Shown in pieces: positions 42,422 through 52,131 of a stretch of 64,000 nucleotides of DNA. The first letter of the stretch is position 1. Each line of letters opens with the position of its first letter. Source of the DNA: Qiania dongpingensis (GTDB lineage Bacteria > Bacillota > Clostridia > Lachnospirales > Lachnospiraceae); NCBI RefSeq assembly GCF_014337195.1, contig NZ_CP060634.1, positions 434,001-498,000 on the forward strand, written 5' to 3'. The notes below the pieces were generated by a model, which did not search any database, was not told where the DNA came from, and was given only the letters and a program-made list of their open reading frames with translations. Position numbers and translations under genes: made by a program.

Positions 42422-43309
42422 ATGTTAGATTCTAAAGTATATACCCTTTTAAAAGTAGCGGAAACCGGAAGTTTTACGGCCGCCGCCAGGGAATTATCCC
42501 TGACCCAGCCAGCTGTCAGCCATCACATCCGGACACTGGAGAAGGATTATACGGTCACCATTTTCAAGAAGGACAAAAAGTCCCTGATCATGACAGCGGA
42601 GGGAGAAATCCTTTTAAAATATGCCAAACGCATGGCAGCCATCGATCAGGATGTACGCCGTTCCATTGAAGACAGCTGGAAACAAAGCACCCATCTCACC
42701 ATCGGCATCACTCAGACCGCCGGGGAGAATATGATGCCCCGGGTAATAGCCCGGTACTGCGACGATCATCCGGAAACACATATAAAAATTCATACAGACA
42801 CTATAAATAATCTTTATCGCAAAATGGCTCTCTATGAACTGGATCTCGCCTTTGTGGAAGGCATTCTGCCCAACAACCGATTTCCTTCTGTCCTTCTGGA
42901 CACCGATTATCTGTGCTTGGCCGTGTCCCTGGAGCATCCGTTTGCCAAGCGCCAGGAAATCCGATTGGAAGAAATCAAGGATGAGAAGCTGATCCTCCGT
43001 CCCCAGACTGCCGGGACCAGGATGCTTTTTGAGAATTTTCTATGGAGTCAAAGAGAGTCCATCCAAAATTTCAACATCGTCATGGAATTGGACAATCTGG
43101 CCATGACTAAAGAACTGGTGGCTCAGAATTTCGGCGTATCCATCATCGCCCGGTCCGCCTGCCGCGAGGATATCCGTCAGGGCCGCCTGGCAGTCCTTCC
43201 CATTGAAAACGGCAGCATGGTCCGGGAAATCCATATGATATATCAGCCGGACTTTTCTCATATGCAGATCCTGGAGGATTTTCAGCGCATCTACAATACA
43301 TTATACTAA
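42422..43309 (+). CDS. LysR family transcriptional regulator
   Basis: 295 residues, ATG at 42422 with GGGGGAGG. N-terminal helix-turn-helix (VAETGSFTAAARELSLTQPAVSHHIRTLE), then a periplasmic-binding-like effector domain (about 90-290) with the final QPDFSHMQILEDF. LysR genes usually regulate the divergent neighbour, here the Kef-type antiporter, from the 170-bp spacer. The effector is unknown. Confidence 0.9.
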   Translation: MLDSKVYTLLKVAETGSFTAAARELSLTQPAVSHHIRTLEKDYTVTIFKKDKKSLIMTAEGEILLKYAKRMAAIDQDVRRSIEDSWKQSTHLTIGITQTAGENMMPRVIARYCDDHPETHIKIHTDTINNLYRKMALYELDLAFVEGILPNNRFPSVLLDTDYLCLAVSLEHPFAKRQEIRLEEIKDEKLILRPQTAGTRMLFENFLWSQRESIQNFNIVMELDNLAMTKELVAQNFGVSIIARSACREDIRQGRLAVLPIENGSMVREIHMIYQPDFSHMQILEDFQRIYNTLY

Positions 43310-43344
43310 TCCGGACAATCATTTAAAAATTTTTATAATACAAA

Positions 43345-43380
43345 AACGCCGTCTGCAGCCGCATGGCCGCAGACGGCGTT
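43345..43380. terminator. Bidirectional terminator between lysR and pckA
   Basis: A 12-bp perfect outer stem (AACGCCGTCTGC/GCAGACGGCGTT) between convergent genes. Confidence 0.85.
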
Positions 43381-43417
43381 CATTTCACTATCTTACTCAA
43401 AGCGAACTGGTATATAA

Positions 43418-45115
43418 TCAGTTAAGCTCGCTGACTACCTTCTTCAGAGCTTCCAGAGCTTCTTCAGGAAGTGCGTCGTATCCGCCCTTCTCTGTAGCAA
43501 ATGCGGAAACTTCGTTTACACGATCCTGCATACGCGCTTTCAACTGTGCCAGGTAATCGGCATCATTCAGGTCCGGAACAAAGCCTTCCCAATCCATGAT
43601 CTCAATATCAGAGAAAGGTCCCCATTTCTTGAATTCTGCTTTGCCTTCTACAATCTTCTCCAGAATGCCGATCGTATCCTTGGGCTGTACTTTCTTGCCC
43701 ATGAAATCACCGGTGTTGATAATGTAGCAGTCTACATTCTTCTCTTCAACCAGCTTCTTGAACTTCTCATAGTCGTTTACCAGAGGATAGGTCCTGAAGG
43801 GATTCGCATAAGGAACTACGACCAGCTTGTTGGGATCTACGCCGGGAGCCAGTCTCTCTGCAGAAGATCTCTTTGTCGCCAGAGTTGCGCCCATTACGGA
43901 AGCCAGAGCGGAACCTTTCAGCTTTACTACCGGCGGAATGGTGGGATCTTTCATAATCCAGAAGATGGAATTCACAGGAGAATCCACCTTGTCCACACGG
44001 TTCGGAGACCACAGTTTGGACTTGATGGCACGTCCGTTGCCGTTACGGATATCTTCTGTCACCAGCTGAATCTTGCCGTCCTCATCCAGAGTTGCGGAGC
44101 AGTTCTGAACTGTCAGCAGATATTTATTGTCAGGGCAGCCGGTAGGATAATCAGCAGTCTTGTCAAAATAAGCGGGCTCCAGAGCTACAGACGCGCAGGT
44201 ATCGGTATTGATGATGAACGCATCGTCATGAAGCACGGTAACACCGTATTTTCCGTCATGCTTTGCATGAGTCAGAGTGGATTTTCCGGAACCTGACAGG
44301 CCGAATACAGAAGCTACATACTTGCTGCCGTCCGCCAGTGTATATTCCTTCTGTCCGCCGTGGCAGGAAGCGTATCCATTGCGGTTCGCGATAGCCCATG
44401 CCATGGTCAGAGTACCCTTCTTGTGCTCGCCGAAGTATCTCATACCCAGGATGCACGCACAGTTGGTATCTGTATTGAAGTAGCAAAGAGTTTTCTTTGC
44501 GGGATCGCTCAAGCAGTCAAAGTTTACGCCGGGATGGTCCACGGGGCTCCACTGGGGATCGGAGAAGATATAGATATCAGCTTCTTTTCCGTCTCCTACT
44601 GCTTTGGAGTTCTTATACATCTTTACGTACTCATCTGACATGTACTGGAAGTTTAACATCCAGGAATACATGATGTTCTCTTCTCCTTCGGGAAGCAGAA
44701 GATGTGCTTTTACCATGAATTCAGGATCGAGTCCTACATATACCTCTGCATGGTACATTTTTTTCCACCGGGAATCGTAGACAGCGTCCATCGCCACCTT
44801 ATCAAGTGCTTCACAGTCTACTCCAGGCTCGCCTGCGATCCGGCGTGCCGCTGCGTAACGCCCTGTGATTGCGCCATCGTTGAATAAAAGAACTTTGGCG
44901 TCACTGTCAAGGCCGATTTCTTCTGCTCTATATACCGGCATGTCTGTCACAATGGTTCCAGGTGAATTCTTAGCCAGCTTGTAAGCCTCTTTCAGGGTAT
45001 TTACCTTTACTACGTTGTTGCCGTAAAATGCGGCTTCAACGATAGCACGGGTTTTGGAAAAACCAACTTTACCCTTGCCAATTTCAGAAATAGGATAATA
45101 TGCTTTTGTTGCCAT
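43418..45115 (-). CDS. pckA: Phosphoenolpyruvate carboxykinase (ATP)
   Basis: 565 residues. The kinase loop GLSGSGKSTLT, the HDDAFIIN metal/ATP segment and the substrate Arg regions identify ATP-type PEP carboxykinase, though of the somewhat longer clostridial form. It interconverts oxaloacetate plus ATP with PEP plus carbon dioxide plus ADP. In anaerobes it often runs toward oxaloacetate to make ATP and succinate, or to gluconeogenesis from amino acids, which suits the neighbouring amino acid catabolic block. GGAGG precedes the ATG. Confidence 0.95.
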   Translation of the reverse strand: MATKAYYPISEIGKGKVGFSKTRAIVEAAFYGNNVVKVNTLKEAYKLAKNSPGTIVTDMPVYRAEEIGLDSDAKVLLFNDGAITGRYAAARRIAGEPGVDCEALDKVAMDAVYDSRWKKMYHAEVYVGLDPEFMVKAHLLLPEGEENIMYSWMLNFQYMSDEYVKMYKNSKAVGDGKEADIYIFSDPQWSPVDHPGVNFDCLSDPAKKTLCYFNTDTNCACILGMRYFGEHKKGTLTMAWAIANRNGYASCHGGQKEYTLADGSKYVASVFGLSGSGKSTLTHAKHDGKYGVTVLHDDAFIINTDTCASVALEPAYFDKTADYPTGCPDNKYLLTVQNCSATLDEDGKIQLVTEDIRNGNGRAIKSKLWSPNRVDKVDSPVNSIFWIMKDPTIPPVVKLKGSALASVMGATLATKRSSAERLAPGVDPNKLVVVPYANPFRTYPLVNDYEKFKKLVEEKNVDCYIINTGDFMGKKVQPKDTIGILEKIVEGKAEFKKWGPFSDIEIMDWEGFVPDLNDADYLAQLKARMQDRVNEVSAFATEKGGYDALPEEALEALKKVVSELN

Positions 45116-45246
45116 TCCTTGTTCCTCCTTTATAAAATTAAGTAAAATCGAAATCTGCTTTATTATCTCATTTTATCTGACAAAAGTCAATGAATTTTCT
45201 GTTGATTATTTATCAATTTATTCTTTCCTGTTTATAAAGAATTTTT

Positions 45247-45306
45247 ATAGTACCGTCTAATCGTTGTCGCTCACATCGCTACGGCGCTTCCCCATACGGT
45301 ACAGGT
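45247..45306 (-). terminator. Possible terminator of leuS
   Basis: The outer stem GTACCGT/ACGGTAC encloses a structured region of about 45 bases, followed by an AT-rich stretch on the minus strand. It is weak as a terminator; nothing else is seen in the 45116-45320 gap. Confidence 0.35.
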
Positions 45307-45320
45307 TACAGAATTTTCCA

Positions 45321-47738
45321 TCACTTAGCCACGATATTGATGATCCTTCCGGGTACATAAATCTCTTTAATGATACTTCCTGTCAGCTTATTTCCCAGGG
45401 CTTTCCGTCCCGCTTCCAAAGCCGCTTCCTTTTCCATATCCACCGGCAGGGTGATGACGCATCTTGTCTTGCCGTTCAGCTGCACGGCAATTTCTTTTTC
45501 ATCATCTGCCATTTTACTTTCATCGTATTCCGGCCAGGTATTGCTGCTGTCAAAGACACTGGTCTCATGTCCCAGCTGGCTCCAAAGCTCTTCACAGATA
45601 TGGGGGGCGAAGGGGGCTAAAAGCGTGACTGCCGTTTCCAGGGTCTCTTTATCCATGCCGCCGTTCTTTTTGGCCATCTCGATCATCTTATTGTTATATT
45701 CCATGAAACCGCTTATGACCGTATTGAGACTGAAGCTTTCCAAACGGCTGGTAATGTCATATATCATTTTATGGCGGAGCTTTTCTGTCTCCTTCGTAGA
45801 CGCCATGCCAGAATCTTTGCTGTCCATGACCATGTTCCAGAAACGGTTGAGGAAACGGTTCACACCGTCGATTCCTCTCTCATCCCATTCCGAATCCAAT
45901 TCCGGGGGCCCCACAAACAGCTCATACATTCTCAGGGAATCACATCCGTAGTCGCGCACCAGGTCATCCGGCGATACCACATTGCCCTTGGACTTGCTCA
46001 TCTTGATGCCGTTCTTTCCGGTGATCATGCCCTGGTTGAAAAGCTTTTTAAAGGGCTCGTCAAAGTCCACTGCGCCGATATCATGGAGAAACTTCGTATA
46101 AAATCTGGAGTACAGAAGGTGGAGCACCGCGTGCTCTACGCCGCCGATATACATATCGACCGGAAGATATTTATCTGCTTTCTCTCTGGAGACAAGCTCC
46201 TCGCTGTTCTTATTGTCCACGTAGCGGAGGAAATACCAGGAGGACCCTGCCCACTGGGGCATCGTATTGGTCTCTCTCTTGGCGGGCCGTCCACAGACAG
46301 GACAGGTGGTGTTCACCCATTCGTCGATCGCCGCCAGAGGAGATTCTCCCGTACCGGTAGGCTGATAGGATTCCACCTCGGGCAGGAGCAGAGGAAGCTC
46401 CTCTTCCGGCACAGGAACGCACCCGCAGTGGTCACAGTGAATGATGGGGATCGGCTCTCCCCAGTAGCGCTGCCTGGAGAATACCCAGTCACGCAGTTTA
46501 TACTGAGTGGTCTTCTTACCCAGTCCCCTTTCTTCCATGATGTCCGGAACCTTCGCTTTGGCTTCTTCTGAGCTCATTCCATTGAACTCTCCGGAATTGA
46601 TCATGACGCCGGGGTTCACATATGCCTCTTTAAGGTCAGGATTTTCGTTTCCGTCCGGTGAGATCACCTGAATGATCGGTATATCAAATTTCTTTGCGAA
46701 CTCAAAATCTCTGTCATCATGGGCGGGCACACACATGATAGCGCCGGTCCCGTAGTCTGCCAGTACATAGTCAGACAGCCAAATGGGGACCTTTGCCCCA
46801 TTGATCGGGTTCACCGCATAGCTTCCTGTAAACACACCAGTCTTTTCTTTATCCTGGAGACGGTCCACATTGGATTTCATGGAAGCCTGGTATATATAGT
46901 CCTCCACCTCTTTTTTTCTCTCAGGAGCTGCGAGTCCGGCCGCCATGGCATGCTCCGGAGCCAGCACCATGAAGGTAGCTCCGTATAACGTATCCGGACG
47001 GGTGGTGTATACCTTGATGCTTTCCTCTTTTCCGTCCACCTGGAAATCGATCTCGGCGCCATAGGATTTTCCAATCCAGTCTGTCTGCATCTTCTTGACC
47101 TTTTCCGGCCAGTCCAGCTTGTCAAGGTCGTCCAGCAGTCTGTCCGCATAAGCGGTGATCTTGAGCATCCACTGCTTCAGATTTTTCTTGGTTACCGGAG
47201 CGCCGCACCGTTCGCAGCATCCGTTCACTACTTCTTCGTTGGCAAGCCCGGTCTTACAGGACGGACACCAATTGATCGGCATCTCTTTTTCATATGCAAG
47301 CCCCGCCTTGAACATCTTGACGAAAATCCACTGAGTCCATTTATAGAAGGAAGGATCCGTGGTGTTCACTTCCATGTCCCAGTCATAAACAGCAGCGATC
47401 TGCTTGATCTGTTCTCTGATGTGATCGATATTGTCAGCCGTGGATTTCGCCGGATGCTCTCCCATCTTGATCGCATAGTTTTCAGCCGGGAGCCCAAACG
47501 CGTCCCATCCCATGGGATGGATGATATAATATCCTTTCAGCATCTTATACCGGCTCCAGACATCAGAGATCACATAGCCTCTCCAATGCCCCACATGAAG
47601 TCCGTTCCCAGAAGGATAAGGGAACATATCCAGACAGTAATATTTCGGTTTCTTCCCGTCATTTACATTGACCGGGTCCTCCGCCCATTTTTTGGTCCAC
47701 TTCTTTTCAATTTCCTTATGATTATAAGGGACAGCCAT
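45321..47738 (-). CDS. leuS: Leucyl-tRNA synthetase
   Basis: The family start MAVPYNHKEIEKKW begins at 47738 (805 residues); an ATG at 47750 would touch the AAAGG site. Class I signatures: HVGHWRGYVISD (HIGH) and KMSKSKGN. The large CP1 editing domain (about 220-410) and a zinc-type CxxC pair set (CPSC, CERC, also CDHC and CPVC) are present. It charges tRNA-Leu. It is controlled by the T-box leader upstream, which reads uncharged tRNA-Leu. Confidence 0.97.
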   Translation of the reverse strand: MAVPYNHKEIEKKWTKKWAEDPVNVNDGKKPKYYCLDMFPYPSGNGLHVGHWRGYVISDVWSRYKMLKGYYIIHPMGWDAFGLPAENYAIKMGEHPAKSTADNIDHIREQIKQIAAVYDWDMEVNTTDPSFYKWTQWIFVKMFKAGLAYEKEMPINWCPSCKTGLANEEVVNGCCERCGAPVTKKNLKQWMLKITAYADRLLDDLDKLDWPEKVKKMQTDWIGKSYGAEIDFQVDGKEESIKVYTTRPDTLYGATFMVLAPEHAMAAGLAAPERKKEVEDYIYQASMKSNVDRLQDKEKTGVFTGSYAVNPINGAKVPIWLSDYVLADYGTGAIMCVPAHDDRDFEFAKKFDIPIIQVISPDGNENPDLKEAYVNPGVMINSGEFNGMSSEEAKAKVPDIMEERGLGKKTTQYKLRDWVFSRQRYWGEPIPIIHCDHCGCVPVPEEELPLLLPEVESYQPTGTGESPLAAIDEWVNTTCPVCGRPAKRETNTMPQWAGSSWYFLRYVDNKNSEELVSREKADKYLPVDMYIGGVEHAVLHLLYSRFYTKFLHDIGAVDFDEPFKKLFNQGMITGKNGIKMSKSKGNVVSPDDLVRDYGCDSLRMYELFVGPPELDSEWDERGIDGVNRFLNRFWNMVMDSKDSGMASTKETEKLRHKMIYDITSRLESFSLNTVISGFMEYNNKMIEMAKKNGGMDKETLETAVTLLAPFAPHICEELWSQLGHETSVFDSSNTWPEYDESKMADDEKEIAVQLNGKTRCVITLPVDMEKEAALEAGRKALGNKLTGSIIKEIYVPGRIINIVAK

Positions 47739-47774
47739 GATATGATACATCCTTTCTCCGTTTTATTAATAATT

Positions 47775-48035
47775 AAAAGCCCCTCGTCTCTATAGAGACG
47801 AAGGGCCTGTTCGCGGTACCACTCTACTTCACAGCCAGACTGCTGTGCACTCATCGCTTCTATAACGGGAAGGCCCGCCGCCGCTTACTTGCATTATCCC
47901 ACAATGAGATAAGTGTTCTGCTGCGGAACTCCGAGACCAGTTCAGACACATCAGGCACCGCCTCACACCATCCGGCGGCTCTCTGAAGCCTTATGGAGCC
48001 TTACTCTCTCTCTTCTACGTTCTTTCCATATCATC
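47775..48035 (-). promoter_or_regulatory. T-box leader of leuS
   Basis: On the minus strand the T-box core TGGTACCGCG (47812-47821) is followed by a terminator stem (GCCCTTCGTCTC/GAGACGAGGGGC) with a short T-rich tail. The best specifier candidate is CTG (47938-47940), a leucine codon followed by a purine, found by aligning with the cys leader. The discriminator-pairing base (T of TGGT) fits an A discriminator, as in tRNA-Leu. Uncharged tRNA-Leu would stabilise the antiterminator. Confidence 0.93.
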
Positions 48036-48039
48036 GGAT

Positions 48040-48068
48040 ATTATACCCGCAGGAAAGGCTTTTGTCAA
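48040..48068 (-). promoter_or_regulatory. Sigma-A promoter of leuS
   Basis: TTGACA (48063-48068) and TATAAT (48040-48045), both perfect, with a 17-bp spacer on the minus strand. Confidence 0.9.
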
Positions 48069-48122
48069 GCTCCCATACCCCGGGCCGGGCCAAACTCCCT
48101 GCAATATCCGAAAGCACCTTCC

Positions 48123-49406
48123 TTATAATACCCGAATGCCTCCATATAGCCGCACCTTCAGAACATGACAGGAGCCCTCGCCAAAAATACTGTTCATGAC
48201 TTTCCTGTATCGATTTACAAGATCATCCGGAACAAAAGCCTGGATGGTTCCGGCAAACCCGCCTCCATGCACCCTGCTGACGCCGCGGGAGCCGAGGATG
48301 TCCTCGCTGACTGCCAAGCCTATGGCCAGGCCCTGTTCCCGCGGGCTTTTACACGTATAGATATTCTGCAGATATTTATAAGATGAATTCCCAGATACTT
48401 TCACCAACTCCAGAAAATCCGCAAACCGCCCTTCCGAAAGAGCATCTGCCTCCGCTCCCGCGCGCTCATTTTCCCCAAAGAAATGAATAGCCCGAAGGAC
48501 TGCTCTGTCCCCGGCCGCTTTTCGGATCTCTGGAAGCCTTCTGAAAAATTCCCCTTTATCAACCTCTCGCAGCACCTTTTTTCCCATGTATTCAGAAACT
48601 GATTTCATTTCCTCCGGAATCAGGGCATATTCCTCTGTCAAATCGGTATGAGAGCCTTTCGTATCCACAATACACATGTGATAATGATGCGTTTCAAAGT
48701 CCTCTTGTATTTTTCTCATTTCCGGCAACATCGGATCTTTAAAATCAATCCGGCTCAATCCGCCTTCTGAACAGGCCATCTGATCCATCAGGCCGCAGGG
48801 TTTTCCAAAATAAGTGTTCTCCGCATACTGGGCGGCTCTGGCGATTTCCAAAGAACTGATCTTTTCGTCATGGAACAGACCGGAAATGATCGTGCCCGCC
48901 ATCACTCCAAAGGCTGCTGAAGATGACAGACCGGCTCCAATTGGAATATCGCTTGTCACGTATGCGTCAAATCCCTGCTCCAGCTGGAACCCTCCTGATC
49001 TGAGTCCTGACACCACTCCGCGGATCAGGCCGGCCGGCGTCCCTTCCTCTTCCTCTTTTTTGGACAAGTCCGATAAATCCACCCTGATTTCGCCATAACC
49101 CTCTGAAACCATTCGAATTCTTCTGTCACAGCTTCGTCCCGCCACAGCTATGATATCCAGATTGACAGAAGCCGCCAATACGACTCCGCACTGATGGTCC
49201 GTATGATTTCCGCCCACTTCACTTCTGCCCGGTACACTATAGACCGCTGCCTGTTCCCCGTCAAACAGCTTTTGATAATTTCTCAGCGCTCTTATATACC
49301 GTTCTCTTTGATATATAAGTACAGAGTCATCCATGTAAATTTCCTTCAGGCGCCCGTCATACAGGCCCTTTCGCAGCTCCTCCATAAGTGTTTCCATTTG
49401 TTTCAT
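48123..49406 (-). CDS. Galactokinase family protein (GHMP kinase)
   Basis: The ATG at 49406 with GGGAGG gives 427 residues. GHMP features: the substrate motif PGRSEVGGNHTDHQ, the ATP loop IGAGLSSSAAFGV, and a C-terminal RVHGGGFAGTIQAF. The substrate motif differs from classical galactokinase (GRVNxIGEHTDY): Asn for Glu before HTD and His for Tyr after. An N-terminal extension of about 40 residues is helical. Galactose phosphorylation is likely but another sugar is possible. There are no Leloir genes next to it. Confidence 0.85.
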   Translation of the reverse strand: MKQMETLMEELRKGLYDGRLKEIYMDDSVLIYQRERYIRALRNYQKLFDGEQAAVYSVPGRSEVGGNHTDHQCGVVLAASVNLDIIAVAGRSCDRRIRMVSEGYGEIRVDLSDLSKKEEEEGTPAGLIRGVVSGLRSGGFQLEQGFDAYVTSDIPIGAGLSSSAAFGVMAGTIISGLFHDEKISSLEIARAAQYAENTYFGKPCGLMDQMACSEGGLSRIDFKDPMLPEMRKIQEDFETHHYHMCIVDTKGSHTDLTEEYALIPEEMKSVSEYMGKKVLREVDKGEFFRRLPEIRKAAGDRAVLRAIHFFGENERAGAEADALSEGRFADFLELVKVSGNSSYKYLQNIYTCKSPREQGLAIGLAVSEDILGSRGVSRVHGGGFAGTIQAFVPDDLVNRYRKVMNSIFGEGSCHVLKVRLYGGIRVL

Positions 49407-49673
49407 GCTCAGCCTCCCATCCATGTGCAAACAGCGGCAGAAATCCATATCCGCTGTCATTATTTTACTAAATCCTTTTCTAAAATACATCCATTATTTT
49501 TTGTTTCGGCAAAAATCAATTCAACTCCGGTGGGGGTAATTGTTTAGAATCTGTGTAAAATAATTCAGTTACTCAAAGAATATAAGAAATAATATTTTGA
49601 CGAAAATGGTAGTTGACAAGCCGTAACTTCTATAGTATATTATTCATGTTGCCGCTTAGAAAAGCGGAAAAGT
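49407..49673. other. Spacer between galactokinase-like gene and tRNA-Thr
   Basis: Apart from the ribosome binding site of the galactokinase-like gene (minus) and the tRNA promoter (plus) I see no gene or repeat in this AT-rich stretch. Confidence 0.5.
49613..49641 (+). promoter_or_regulatory. Promoter of tRNA-Thr
   Basis: TTGACA (49613-49618), 17-bp spacer, TATATT (49636-49641), about 32 bases before the tRNA. Confidence 0.85.
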
Positions 49674-49746
49674 GCTGACGTGGCACAGGCGGTAGCGCAC
49701 CTCATTGGTAATGAGGAGGTCGGCGGTTCGAGTCCGCTCGTCAGCT
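49674..49746 (+). tRNA. tRNA-Thr (GGT)
   Basis: 73 bases. Acceptor stem GCTGACG/CGTCAGC with T discriminator; anticodon stem CCTCA/TGAGG with loop TTGGTAA (anticodon GGT); T arm with GTTCGAGTC. CCA is not encoded. It has its own promoter and terminator. Confidence 0.97.
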
Positions 49747-49749
49747 TAA

Positions 49750-49779
49750 AAGAACCTGATATTCATCAGGTTCTTTTTT
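49750..49779. terminator. Terminator after tRNA-Thr
   Basis: An 11-bp perfect stem (AAGAACCTGAT/ATCAGGTTCTT) with a four-base loop and T-run. It also faces the end of the CNNM gene on the other strand. Confidence 0.92.
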
Positions 49780-49804
49780 GTTGCAATAAAGCAGGTCCGG
49801 GGAT

Positions 49805-51130
49805 TTAAACGCCCGGCTCTCCTGCTTCTTCAGCCGACGGAAGAAGAGTCACTGTCGTATCACAAATCCTGTGATTCACTACAGTATGTACCTCTATCTT
49901 CATCCTGTCATACCGGCATGTAAACGTTTCTCCGTCGCCCGGGACGCGGCCGATCACCCCGAACAGAAATCCATTGTAGGTATCGTATACATCTGTGGGC
50001 AGCCGGACGCCGAGCGTCTCTGCCACTTCATCCAGATCCGCACATCCTTGTATCTGCCACTGCCCTTCTCCGATATTCTGAATATCCTCCGGCTGTTCCG
50101 GCTCTTCCAGCTCATAAAGATCACCAACCAATGCCTCCATCAGATCGTGGAGTGTGATGATCCCCGCCATGCCTCCGTACTCATCAATAATCACAGCAAA
50201 GTAAGTCCTGGTCTTTTTCATATTCCGGAAAAGGACATTCGCTTTCATGGCCTCCGGAATAAAATACGCCCCGTCGACCGCCTTCTCCATCACGGCTTCC
50301 TTCGTTCTTTCCGGAAGGCGGAAATAATCTTTTGTGTCCAGAACTCCCAATATGTCATCCCGGCTTTCTCCGCAGACTGGGTAATGGGTATGGCGGCTCT
50401 CATGGATGATCCGTTCCCATTCTTCCATACTGTCCGCCAGCAGCAGAGAGGTCACCTCTACACGATGAGTGCAGATCTGCCCCACAGTGATATCATCGAA
50501 CTTAAATACGTTCTGAATGATCTCATTTTCATCCGCATCGATCGTCCCCTGTTCATTCCCGGCCATCAAAAGCATCCGGATTTCCTCTTCTGTCACCTTC
50601 TCGTCATCTTCGTCCGGATCAATGCCCATAAGGCGGAGTATCCCGTTAGTAGAGGCCGTCAAAAGAAACACCAGTGGAGCAAAGACCTTAGATACGAAGC
50701 TGAGAGTCCCGGCCATGCCAAGAGCGGTCTCCTCTGATTTTTTCATTGCGATCCGCTTAGGGACCAGTTCTCCGAACACCAGATTAAAGTACGCCAAAAC
50801 CAGTGTGATCAAAAAGACGGACACGGATTTGAGAACATTTTCCGGTACCGTGACTCCCATATCCATTAGAACCGTCACCAGCGGTCCCGCGAAATTTTCC
50901 GCCGCAAAGGCGCTGCCTAGAAGCCCCGCCAGAGTGATCGCCACCTGTATCGTAGCCAGGAAACGGGCCGGCTGCTCCGTCAGAGCCGCCAGCTTTCCCG
51001 CCCGTTTATTCCCTTCATCCGCCAGCTTTTTAAGCTTTGTCTCATTCATGGAGATAACGGCTATCTCCGCACTGGCAAAGGTAGCATTTAAAAATATCAA
51101 TACAATTTGTAAAAGAATCGGTCCTATCAT
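49805..51130 (-). CDS. CNNM/HlyC-type transmembrane protein with CBS pair
   Basis: 441 residues: an N-terminal DUF21 transmembrane domain (about 1-190; MIGPILLQIVLIFLNATFASAEIAVI), a CBS pair (about 205-330; VTSLLLADSMEEWERII, YFAVIIDEYGGMAGIITLHDLMEALVGDL) and a C-terminal CorC_HlyC domain (about 345-430). Relatives act in magnesium and cobalt export or sodium/magnesium homeostasis, with the CBS pair sensing ATP. Often annotated as hemolysin, a misleading historical name. It stands alone between two terminators. Confidence 0.93.
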   Translation of the reverse strand: MIGPILLQIVLIFLNATFASAEIAVISMNETKLKKLADEGNKRAGKLAALTEQPARFLATIQVAITLAGLLGSAFAAENFAGPLVTVLMDMGVTVPENVLKSVSVFLITLVLAYFNLVFGELVPKRIAMKKSEETALGMAGTLSFVSKVFAPLVFLLTASTNGILRLMGIDPDEDDEKVTEEEIRMLLMAGNEQGTIDADENEIIQNVFKFDDITVGQICTHRVEVTSLLLADSMEEWERIIHESRHTHYPVCGESRDDILGVLDTKDYFRLPERTKEAVMEKAVDGAYFIPEAMKANVLFRNMKKTRTYFAVIIDEYGGMAGIITLHDLMEALVGDLYELEEPEQPEDIQNIGEGQWQIQGCADLDEVAETLGVRLPTDVYDTYNGFLFGVIGRVPGDGETFTCRYDRMKIEVHTVVNHRICDTTVTLLPSAEEAGEPGV

Positions 51131-51184
51131 AGCAATCTCCTTATCCTGTAATTTCGGGCCACGGCCCTGCAGTTTTCAGAACAC

Positions 51185-51230
51185 AAAAAGGCACAGCCCG
51201 TACCCGCTGTTACGGATACAGACCACGCCC
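51185..51230 (-). terminator. Terminator of the cysE-cysS-mrnC-rlmB operon
   Basis: A 17-bp stem with several G-U pairs on the minus strand (GGCGTGGTCTGTATCCG with CGGGTACGGGCTGTGCC) followed by TTTTTG, about 160 bases after the rlmB stop. Confidence 0.8.
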
Positions 51231-51387
51231 TTATCATATCATCTCACTGCATGGAACCACTATTCTCTGCTCACAGGATTCACTGTCGCTGTCATCACTG
51301 TCGTCCACGCAATTCTTCACATCCTTTCTCTGCTATACTATATTCCTATCATATTTTTCCGTACCTGTCAATCAGATGATGTCTCTT

Positions 51388-52131
51388 CTATTTCTTCAGG
51401 CGCTGCCGTACTACCTCATAAGCCAGTACCCCCGCCGCCACTGAAGCGTTCAGAGAATCGATATCTCCCTTCATCGGGATGGACGCGGTCATATCGCACC
51501 GTTCCTTTAACAGGCGGCCGACGCCCTCTCCTTCGTTTCCAATGACGATCCCCATAGGACCGGTCAGATCCAGATCATACATGACAGTTCCGTCCATATC
51601 AGCACACACGAACCACATTCCTTTTGCTTTCAGCTCTTCCATCGCCGCCGTCAGATTCGTCACCTTGGCCACGGGCGTATAATTTAAAGCTCCGGCTGAC
51701 GTCTTCGCCACTACGGCAGTCAGCCCCGCCGCGCGCCGTTTGGGAACAATGACTCCGTGTGCGCCGGCCAGATTCGCGGTCCGGATGATCGCCCCCAGAT
51801 TATGAGGATCTTCAATTCCATCCAGCAGGAACAAAAAAGGCGGCTCTCCCTTTTCCTCCGCCAGTGCGAGCATATCCTCCACACTGGCATATTCGTAGGC
51901 CGCCGCATAGGCCAGAACTCCCTGGTGCTTCCCTGTGGAGGATAACTGGTCTAGCCGCTCCTTCGGCACGTATTGTACCAGCGTATCCTGTTTTCTCGCC
52001 TCTCTTGCGATACTGAGCACCGGTCCGTCCTGGCAACCTTTCAGAAGAAAGACTTTATCTATGGTCTTTCCCGAACGGAAAGCCTCCAATACCGCGTTGC
52101 GGCCCTCTATGGTAAATTCTTCGTATCTCAT
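51388..52131 (-). CDS. rlmB: 23S rRNA (guanosine2251-2'-O)-methyltransferase RlmB
   Basis: 247 residues. N-terminal L30e-like domain (EGRNAVLEAFRSGKTIDKVFL) and C-terminal SPOUT knot with the three family motifs: DGIEDPHNLGAIIRTA, IGNEGEG and SLNASVAAGVLAYE. It methylates the ribose of G2251 in the P-site region of 23S rRNA. The start follows the mrnC stop directly, so the genes are coupled, the usual clostridial and bacillar arrangement. Confidence 0.95.
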   Translation of the reverse strand: MRYEEFTIEGRNAVLEAFRSGKTIDKVFLLKGCQDGPVLSIAREARKQDTLVQYVPKERLDQLSSTGKHQGVLAYAAAYEYASVEDMLALAEEKGEPPFLFLLDGIEDPHNLGAIIRTANLAGAHGVIVPKRRAAGLTAVVAKTSAGALNYTPVAKVTNLTAAMEELKAKGMWFVCADMDGTVMYDLDLTGPMGIVIGNEGEGVGRLLKERCDMTASIPMKGDIDSLNASVAAGVLAYEVVRQRLKK

